Part shown: piece by piece, positions 1-6,200 of the stretch | How positions within the stretch are numbered: the first letter of the stretch is position 1 | Layout of the letters: the number at the start of each line of letters is the position of its first letter | Assembly: GCA_003506065.1 (NCBI GenBank) | Contig: DNXA01000090.1 | Coordinates: forward strand, 1-6,576 | DNA from: Actinomycetota bacterium | Lineage (GTDB): Bacteria; Actinomycetota; Actinomycetes; S36-B12 | DNA length: 6,576 nucleotides | Direction: 5' to 3' | Notes under the pieces: generated by a model | What the model saw: the letters and a program-made list of their open reading frames with translations, nothing else | Told to the model about the DNA's origin: nothing | Databases searched by the model: none | Program-made: the position numbers and the translations under genes

Positions 1-497
1 ACCGTATTGCCCGCCGCCAGCGCCGGCCCGATCTTGCGGGTCAGCATCGAGATTGGGTAGTTCCAGGGCGTGATGGCGGCGGCAACGCCCACCGGCTGCT
101 GCAGCACCATGAAGCGGTGATTGGCGCGCGAAGATGGAATGGTCTGCCCGTACACCCGCTTGGCCTCTTCGGCGAACCATGACAGGAAGTCAGCGGCGTA
201 ACCGACCTCGGTGCGAGCCATCCGAATCGGCTTGCCCTGCTCCTTGGTCATCAGCGTGGCCAACTCATCGCGCTGAGCGTTCATCAGCGCGAAGGCCTTC
301 ATCAAGATCGCGGCCCGCTCATAAGCTGTCTTGGCAGACCACGCCGGGAATGCATCCTGCGCTGCAGCGATCGCCCGCTTCATGTCTTCGCGAGTGCCAT
401 CGGCTGCCTGACCCAGCACCTCACCGGTGGCTGGATCTGTGGAATCAAAGAACTTTCCTGTGGAGCTTTCAGTCCACTGGCCACCGATGAAAAGCAT
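1..497 (-). CDS. Aldehyde dehydrogenase, succinate-semialdehyde dehydrogenase (GabD)-like, C-terminus outside window
   Basis: NAD(P)+-dependent oxidation of an aldehyde to the carboxylic acid, expected in the cytoplasm. The first 165 codons are present, about a third of the usual 480-500 residues. The start is ATG at 497, with GGAG at 510-507 nine nucleotides upstream. The N-terminus opens with the family-typical MLFIGGQWTE. Residues 83-90 read MTKEQGKP, a GabD-like motif. Residues 142-148 read ITPWNYP, containing the Asn (N146) that forms the oxyanion hole in ALDHs, followed by the cofactor-site segment TRKIGPALAAGNT (153-165). The stretch WFAEEAKRVYGQTIP (107-121) closely resembles GabD from memory. 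The catalytic Cys and general-base Glu lie outside the window, so activity cannot be confirmed. The gene is divergent from the FadR-type regulator, which makes it a probable target. Membership of the ALDH superfamily is very sure; the succinate-semialdehyde substrate is only suggested, and other aldehydes are possible. Confidence 0.93.
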   Translation of the reverse strand, partial: MLFIGGQWTESSTGKFFDSTDPATGEVLGQAADGTREDMKRAIAAAQDAFPAWSAKTAYERAAILMKAFALMNAQRDELATLMTKEQGKPIRMARTEVGYAADFLSWFAEEAKRVYGQTIPSSRANHRFMVLQQPVGVAAAITPWNYPISMLTRKIGPALAAGNT

Positions 498-555
498 CTT
501 GTCGATCTCCCTCGCACTGTGAGCACTGGCAGCAATCCGGGCGCTGCAGCAGGCA

Positions 556-580
556 GAATAGTTATCTTATTGTGTTATTA
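556..580. promoter_or_regulatory. AT-rich island in the divergent intergenic region, candidate operator/promoter
   Basis: This stretch is strongly AT-rich in an otherwise GC-rich window and lies midway between the two divergent genes. It contains the pentamer GTTAT twice, at 561-565 and 574-578, a 13-nt period. On the minus strand TAAGAT and TAACTATT could serve as a -10 for the dehydrogenase gene, but I found no good matching -35. No clear FadR-family palindrome was found, so an operator role is inferred from position and composition only. Confidence 0.3.
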
Positions 581-590
581 GCGTGGCTAC

Positions 591-618
591 TGGAAAGATC
601 AGCCCATTGAGCTATAAC
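591..618 (+). promoter_or_regulatory. Candidate sigma70/HrdB-type promoter for the GntR regulator
   Basis: TGGAAA at 591-596 (4 of 6 match to TTGACA) and TATAAC at 613-618 (5 of 6 match to TATAAT) are separated by 16 nt. Transcription would begin near 625, giving a leader of about 55 nt before the ATG at 681. It sits just right of the AT-rich island, where autoregulation would be possible. The call rests on consensus matching alone. Confidence 0.35.
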
Positions 619-668
619 AAGGGTAATGAGGCGTACTATTCGCCGATCTGGTGTCAGGCCAGGAGAAC

Positions 669-674
669 AGGAGG
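669..674 (+). promoter_or_regulatory. Ribosome binding site AGGAGG fixing the regulator start
   Basis: A perfect AGGAGG lies six nucleotides before the ATG at 681. It decides against the in-frame GTG at 651, which has no Shine-Dalgarno sequence and would place the AGGAGG inside the coding region. Confidence 0.8.
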
Positions 675-680
675 CCAGGG

Positions 681-1451
681 ATGACCACTTCCGCGCCGCC
701 GTTGACACCTGCCGAACCCGTCCATGTGCCCAAGACCGCTGAGGTCGTTGCCCAGGCCATTCGCAACCAGATCGTTCGAGGCGAGATCGCCGAAGGCGCT
801 GCTTTGCCGAGCGAGGCCGATCTCATGGTGCATTTCGGAGTCTCACGACCATCGCTGCGTGAGGCCTTCCGCATCCTGGAATCCGAGAAGCTGATCACTG
901 TTCGCCGAGGCTCCCGTGGTGGGGCTCGGGCCACGCGTCCTGACGTATCTGTCGCAGCGCGCTACCTCGGCCTGCTCATGCAGTTCGACGAGGTCATGCT
1001 GAGCGATGTCTTCGAGGCCCGGTCGATGTTCGAGCCGCTGGCCCTGCGCCTGCTCGCCCGGCGTGAGAATCGCGAGGAAGCCGCTCAATCGCTGATGCTC
1101 ATCATCGACGAGCTCGTCATCGGGATCGATGCCCGTCAGCGTATGGACATCTGGTCGCGCTTCTATCTTGAGTTGTTCAATCTCGCCGGAAACAAGACCC
1201 TGCAGCTGCTGTACGGCACGCTGACCGAGGTTGTTCGGCATGAACTTCTGGATGCCATGGTTCTGGAGGATGACAACTCTGGCAATCCCAACTGGAAGAA
1301 GACCATCATCAAGGCCATGAACCTGGTGGCCGATGGGCGAGGCGACGAAGCCGCCGACTACTGGATGAAGCAGATGCTCATGCTTGAGGCCAAGGTGCAA
1401 CAGGCGCACCAGCGCAGGACCCTGATCGATGCAACGGTGGCCTTCGCCTGA
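681..1451 (+). CDS. FadR-type GntR family transcriptional regulator
   Basis: A 256-residue DNA-binding regulator with the usual FadR-subfamily length and two-domain plan. The N-terminal winged helix spans about residues 17-84: LPSEADL (42-48), the recognition helix VSRPSLREAFRILE (54-67), and a Gly-rich wing RRGSRGGARA (75-84) typical of actinobacterial FadR-like proteins. Residues about 104-240 form an all-helical FCD-like effector domain, with EARSMFEPLALRLLA (112-126) and NLAGN (167-171) as family landmarks. The metal-site histidines common in FCD proteins are missing: the usual D..FH position reads W158...Y162, the EH position reads K206/K207, and the M..H position reads M232. The ligand may therefore bind without metal, as in E. 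coli FadR, which binds acyl-CoA. The gene is divergent from an aldehyde dehydrogenase and convergent with a crotonase gene, so it probably controls this catabolic locus. Family assignment is firm; ligand and targets are inferred. Confidence 0.93.
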   Translation: MTTSAPPLTPAEPVHVPKTAEVVAQAIRNQIVRGEIAEGAALPSEADLMVHFGVSRPSLREAFRILESEKLITVRRGSRGGARATRPDVSVAARYLGLLMQFDEVMLSDVFEARSMFEPLALRLLARRENREEAAQSLMLIIDELVIGIDARQRMDIWSRFYLELFNLAGNKTLQLLYGTLTEVVRHELLDAMVLEDDNSGNPNWKKTIIKAMNLVADGRGDEAADYWMKQMLMLEAKVQQAHQRRTLIDATVAFA

Positions 1452-1467
1452 GGCGAAGGCCACCGTT
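1433..1467. terminator. Perfect 17+1+17 inverted repeat, probable bidirectional terminator
   Basis: AACGGTGGCCTTCGCCT (1433-1449) is the exact reverse complement of AGGCGAAGGCCACCGTT (1451-1467), with one G between them. As RNA this folds into a very stable GC-rich hairpin on either strand. It lies between convergent genes: the left arm encodes the last residues of the regulator, its TGA stop (1449-1451) sits at the tip, and the crotonase stop is 18 nt beyond the right arm. Neither side has a proper T-run, so this would be a U-tract-poor terminator, or a hairpin that blocks antisense read-through or protects 3' ends. Confidence 0.68.
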
Positions 1468-1485
1468 CACTGCTTCGTCTGCTTG

Positions 1486-2403
1486 CTAGGCCTCGATCAG
1501 CGCATGAGGATCGGCAACGCCAACCTCACGCGGCATCACCTTCGGAGCTGAACGCCAATCCGGCGTGCCGTCTTCTGGCAGGCCAGCTGGGTAGCCGTCG
1601 TGGATCTCTGCCCAGTGCGAGTGGTTCAACTGATGCAGAGTGAACGTGGCCTGGAGGGCGTTGTAGAAGCCCATGTTGTCTACCGTCTGGTTGACGGACT
1701 CCTTGATCAGGAGCGCGGCCATCGTCGGGAGCTTGGCGATGCGACGGGCGTAGGCCAGGGTCGAGTCCTCGAGCTCCTCACGCGGGAAGATCTTGCTGAC
1801 CATGCCCAGATCGAAGGCCTCCTTGGCTTCCACCGAATCACCGGTCAGCAGCAGTTCCTTCGCGCGGCGAGGGCCGAACTCCCATGGGTGTCCGAAGTAC
1901 TCCACACCGCACATGCCCAGACGAGCACCAACGACATCGGCGAACTTCGCATCGTCAGCAGCCACGATGAGATCGCACGCCCACACGAGCATGAGGCCCG
2001 CTGCAAAGGTCGTTCCTTGGACCTGAGCGATGGTGATCTTGCGCAGATTGCGCCAACGCAAGGTGTTCTGGAAGAAGTAGTGCCACTCCTGCAGCATGCG
2101 GTTCTCAGCACCGACCCGAGTGCCGCCGTTGATCAACGTGGTTGGGTGCTGATCTGGTCCTGGGGTGCGCTCGGCGATTGCTTCCTCTGAGCCAAGGTCG
2201 TGACCGGAGGAGAACAGTGGGCCGACGCCACCGAGAATGACCACCCGGACCTGATCATCAGCCTCGGCTGCCATGAACGCGTGATCGAGCTCGACCAGCA
2301 GGCCTCGATTCTGCGCATTGCGGGTCTTGAGGCGATTGAGCATGATGCGCGCGATGCGGCCATCATCAAAGGTCTCGTAGGTCACGTACTTGTAGTCAGC
2401 CAT
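1486..2403 (-). CDS. Crotonase (enoyl-CoA hydratase/isomerase) superfamily protein lacking the classical catalytic glutamates
   Basis: A 305-residue acyl-CoA-acting enzyme of the crotonase fold, longer than the usual 255-265. Start is ATG at 2403, with GGAG at 2412-2409 five nucleotides upstream. The first oxyanion-hole segment is PLFSSGHDLG (62-71). The second region is GTTFAAGLMLVWACDLIVAA (130-149), then AKFADVVGARLG (152-163), GVEYFGHPWEFGPRRAKELL (166-185) and LGMVSKIFP (199-207). Against rat mitochondrial hydratase, Glu144 aligns with M138, the Gly141 backbone donor with A135, and the Glu164 region (157-159) is VVG with no acidic residue. A simple syn-hydration mechanism is therefore unlikely. 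The extra length is a loop at about 72-115 and a C-terminal tail after 265. I recall the GVEYF.HPWE.GPR.AKE pattern from actinobacterial EchA-like proteins, so this is probably an established subfamily. The gene lies 46 nt downstream of the alpha/beta hydrolase on the same strand, probably one operon. The fold is certain; the reaction is unknown. Confidence 0.9.
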   Translation of the reverse strand: MADYKYVTYETFDDGRIARIMLNRLKTRNAQNRGLLVELDHAFMAAEADDQVRVVILGGVGPLFSSGHDLGSEEAIAERTPGPDQHPTTLINGGTRVGAENRMLQEWHYFFQNTLRWRNLRKITIAQVQGTTFAAGLMLVWACDLIVAADDAKFADVVGARLGMCGVEYFGHPWEFGPRRAKELLLTGDSVEAKEAFDLGMVSKIFPREELEDSTLAYARRIAKLPTMAALLIKESVNQTVDNMGFYNALQATFTLHQLNHSHWAEIHDGYPAGLPEDGTPDWRSAPKVMPREVGVADPHALIEA

Positions 2404-2449
2404 CGCTGCTCCAGTCTGTTGAGCTCATGTAGAAGATGCTGTTGCGAAA

Positions 2450-3181
2450 TTAGAGCAAGTCGCCGCGATCCGCGAAGGTAATGAGCAAATCCGCAAGAGA
2501 TTCTGGAGCCGAGAGCATCGGCGTGTGATCGCAGTCGAGTTCGAGGTACTCCGCACCCTGGATTCGCTCAGCGGCGGCTCGCATCGGCTCGCACGAAGTG
2601 AGGCGATCAGCGGTGCAGCCCACAATCAGGGTCGGCACATCGGGCCAGGACCACACCGGCGAGGGCTCGCCGAACGTTTCCCAGTACTGCCGGCGCAGTC
2701 TGCTGGCCGCGAGCTCGGCCATATCAGGCGTGCAGGTGTTGAACATGAGGTCGATGCCAACCTGCGGCGGCACTTCGGTACTGCCGTCCTCATGGCGAAT
2801 CAATTCGGCTTCGCGATAGGCCTGGGTGTAGATCTCCGGATTCCGCTCACGTTGTTCCGCCGCACTGACGTCGAACTCAGGGAGCAAGGCGGCGAGCATG
2901 ACCAGGCCGCAGGCTCGCGCATGCGAGGCCACGAACGGAGCCACGAGGCCCGCGAGCGAGTGTCCGACCACGATCACATCGCCTTCAATGCGATTGATCG
3001 CTTCAAATGCAATCGCTGCATCGTCGCCAATGAACCTGCCCGGCTGATCGCCTGGAAGCTCGATGATCTCTGAGGCATAGCCAGCCGCCTCAAGCAGTTG
3101 TGCGAGCGGTTTCCAGCACCATCCACCATGCCATGCACCGTGGATCAGCAGGAAAGTGCGCACATGAGTGACCCTACCCAT
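2450..3181 (-). CDS. Alpha/beta hydrolase, small esterase/methylesterase-like
   Basis: A 243-residue serine hydrolase, probably cytoplasmic since no signal peptide is seen. The oxyanion motif HGAWHGGWCW is at 14-23, the nucleophile elbow GHSLAG at 73-78 (Ser75), the acid in CTADRL (Asp192) and the base in CDHTPMLSAPE (His219), so the triad is complete. The HGAWHG.WCW start and the DH..MLS.P end resemble the plant methylesterase/hydroxynitrile-lyase type and its bacterial relatives; ester or C-C cleavage are both possible. The start is uncertain. ATG at 3181 has only a weak AGG upstream. GTG at 3163, preceded by GGTAGGG, would begin just before RTFLLIHG as is common in this family. GTG at 3193 is the longest option. 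The stop is TAA at 2450. It is probably co-transcribed with the downstream crotonase and could release the acid or CoA substrate that enzyme uses; this link is inferred. Confidence 0.9.
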   Translation of the reverse strand: MGRVTHVRTFLLIHGAWHGGWCWKPLAQLLEAAGYASEIIELPGDQPGRFIGDDAAIAFEAINRIEGDVIVVGHSLAGLVAPFVASHARACGLVMLAALLPEFDVSAAEQRERNPEIYTQAYREAELIRHEDGSTEVPPQVGIDLMFNTCTPDMAELAASRLRRQYWETFGEPSPVWSWPDVPTLIVGCTADRLTSCEPMRAAAERIQGAEYLELDCDHTPMLSAPESLADLLITFADRGDLL

Positions 3182-3219
3182 CAGTGCCTGCACAAGGCGC
3201 GACGGCGCAGGGCCTGCGA

Positions 3220-6200
3220 TCAGTTGATCTCAACACACTGCCCCACACTCGGCAGCCAGAAGGAACCCGGAGGGCATGTCGGTCGAGTGGTGGGGTTGGC
3301 CGAAGGAGTTGGGCTTGGCGCCGGGTTGGCTGAAGGAGCGATCACCAGGCTGATGGTCACGGAGGCAGAGCTTCGGCCGTCACTGCCGGTGACGGTGTAC
3401 ACGGTGTTCCAGTTCTGCGTCGGCGTCCCTGACATCACACCGGTGGCCGAGTTGAACCACATGCCCGCAGGTACGGCTGACGGGGCAAGCGCGTAGGTCA
3501 GCGGTCCCAAGAAGCCGACAGGACGCAGTGGCACCGATGATTGGTAGACCGAGGTCGGACCGGTCAGGAACTGCTTTGCAGGACTGATGCCTCCAATGAG
3601 CGGTGCAACCGTCAGCGTCAGCGTCGTGCTTGCCGCACCGGTGCGGCCCTTGGCCGTGATCTTGTAGTTCGTCGTCGACAAGGCCTGAGTCGCCGTGCCA
3701 GCGACCACGCCAGTGCTCGGATTCAACGACAATCCTGTCGGCAGCGCGGGTGCAATCGCATAGCTCGGCGTGTTCACGAATCCGGTCACCATGAAGGGGA
3801 CCGTCGGAGTGATGGCAGTGCCGACCTTGGCCACCACGGTCTGCTGGGCAGGGCTGACAGACCAGGCGGGGAGCACCTCCAGACTCAGCGACGTCTGAGC
3901 CTTCACAGAGCCGTCAACTGCCGTGATGGCGTATGCCCGCTCGGCACTGCTCTGCGTTGGAGTTCCCGACACCACTCCCGTACTTGAATCCAGATGCAGT
4001 CCGGCTGGCAGTGCAGGGGAGATATCGAAGCTTGCCTTGCCGGGAAATCCCTCTGTCACCAGCGGAGCGCTCGGTACAACCACCGCTCCCAGATGTCCGG
4101 TGAGGGATTGAGCAACGGGCTTCACACTCGCGGTGCCAACCTCAATGGTGATGAACGAACTCGCGGTCAAGCGTCCATCGCTGGCCGTGATCTGGTAGCT
4201 CTGCAGAGCGGCATTCACCGCCGATGCGCCGGAGATCACGCCAGTTGCACGACTGAAGCTCAAGCCCTTGGGCAGGACGACCGGTGAACCATCAGGCTTG
4301 GCAATGGAGTACTTCACTGGCGCGGTGAAGCCTTTGGCGGTGTATTCCACGAACTGGTTGCTGGAGCTTGCTGCGAGACCTGCCTGCACTGGGACGATCG
4401 CCTGTCCCAGCTTCAATTGCAGACGTTCGCGCGCCGGTGACAGTGAGGCCTGCGGGTCACTGCAGGAAGTCGGGTCGCCGAGAGTCAGATTCCAGCCGTA
4501 TGCGAACTCCTGCGATTGATTTGGAGACAGATCCGAAGGCACGAAGGTGTCCGAGTACGCCATGCCGTAGGCACCGGAGGGCTTGGGCGATCCGCCGCCA
4601 TCGATGTTGGAGTGCGAACGAATGACCTCGTCATAGACATTCCAGGCGTACTGCCCGGCATTTGGATAGCTGCCTTGAGCGTGGGCATAGGCGTCATCGA
4701 GAGGATCTCGCGTGAAGTTAGCGCCGCTTGCTCCTGTATCGGTGGAGTCGGCGAACTCAGTGGTGTTCCAGTACCCGTACGCGAAGCCAGCGATGAAGTC
4801 CCGATAGATCGTCTTGACCACGTTCTGCCAAGTAGACGGCACTCCACCGTCCGCTGCCCAGCTCAATGCTGGGCCATAGGAGGGGGCGGCAGCTGTGCCC
4901 GTGGGCAAATAGGCCAGGAAGGGTCCGTTCTGCCCATACACGCCAAAGCCCGTGCCGCCATGCGAGCCAGCAGCGGAGATTCCGGCCTGCTCAATTTGCA
5001 GCTTGGGTCCTTGCTGAGTCCCCTGCGTGCTGCCGATGGCGACATTGCCAATCAAAGTCCACACTCCGCTGGCAAGAGTGGCCGTGTAGTTGAATTGGCC
5101 GCCGTAGTACTTGTCACCCAACTGGTCGCGAACGGTGAGCGGACCCTTGACGGAATTGGCATAGCTCGCAACCAGCGGATAACTCTGCGGGAGCTTTGCA
5201 GCACCGACGATGCCCGCCCAGTTGCTATTGCCCGCCAACTGGGCATAGGTCCAACTGCCAGGAGTTGGAGTCGGTTGAATTGTTGCTCCGCCATAGCGCA
5301 TGACACCCTGACTGGATGCAGTCGTGGCGTTGAGATTGAGCCCCGTGCCGGACAGTGCGTTCACAATGTTGACCAGGCATCCGGTGTCGCGGTAGCTCCC
5401 GGAGATGACCGAGGAATCCTTGGCGAGCAACGCCGAACTCATGGTGAAGCCGATCTGATCGATCAGCGTGAGGTCGACATCGATTCCACTGGAGTTGTAG
5501 GTGAACTCGACAAATCCGTAACGCGACTTTGACGTCGTTGGATCAGGCGGGCTTCCGGTCAGGCTCTGATTGGAGAAGTAGAGGTTGCCGCTTGCCACTG
5601 GCGGGAGCAAGGTGAGCGTTGCGCTGTGAGTGGTGCTGTTGTAGCCGGCCATCGACGTGAACGGAGCAGACACCAGGGTGGTGGTGTTCAAGCCAGCAAA
5701 CAGATTGGATCCTGACTGGATGCTTGACACCACTCCGCCGCCAGTGGGATCACCCAGCACTGAGATGTACAACGAGCCATCTGCAACACCCGATCGTGGC
5801 ACTCCAGCGTTGTAAGGATTGCTGACGGTCACCGTGATCAGACCTTGGTACGGCGGATCGAAAGTGAATCCACCCAAAGGAGGCGAGGTCGCCAGTGTGT
5901 AACCGGCCGGGCGAGCTCCAGCGGCAGGCATGCTGACCACCACTGCGCACTTTCCCGCCGGCACCCCCGCGGGTACCTGCACCGAAAGTTGCGTCTGATC
6001 AGCTGAAGGCTTCACGAGCGCTGACGCATAGGTCCCTGAAGGATTCGCGGCCGGGCAGTAGTCGAAGGAGACGCCTGTGGCACCGGCCAAAGTGCTGGAT
6101 CCCGCAACTGTGACCATCTGCAAGGAACCATCCGTCTGGTTCTCAGCGCCGTGATCAGGCGTCACCGTGATTGCCGGCACATTGGCCTGCACCCACACTC

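Noticed and set aside
134..490. 118-residue plus-strand open frame opposite the aldehyde dehydrogenase
   Set aside because: It is Arg/Ser/Pro-rich without any motif and antisense to a clear ALDH N-terminus.
651..680. GTG at 651 as the start of the regulator
   Set aside because: There is no ribosome binding site before it, whereas AGGAGG sits six nucleotides before the ATG at 681; the extra ten residues are not typical of the family.
843..1463. 206-residue minus-strand open frame opposite the GntR regulator
   Set aside because: The regulator has a perfect Shine-Dalgarno and clear winged-helix motifs; the antisense frame is a shadow.
2525..3073. 182-residue plus-strand open frame opposite the alpha/beta hydrolase
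   Set aside because: The opposite strand encodes an intact catalytic triad and family motifs; the plus-strand translation is His/Arg/Gly-rich without any recognisable fold.
3207..3217. GCAGGGCCTGC inverted repeat after the stop of the large gene as a terminator
   Set aside because: Only a 5-bp stem with a one-base loop and no T-run; too weak to call.
3237..3252. LPSVG near the C-terminus as a sortase sorting signal
   Set aside because: It lacks the Thr of LPXTG, and no hydrophobic helix or positively charged tail follows; the protein ends nine residues later.
4516..5532. 338-residue open frame on the plus strand opposite the large secreted protein
   Set aside because: It lies wholly antisense to a well-supported gene with recognisable domains; its translation shows no domain pattern, and long antisense open frames are common in GC-rich genes.
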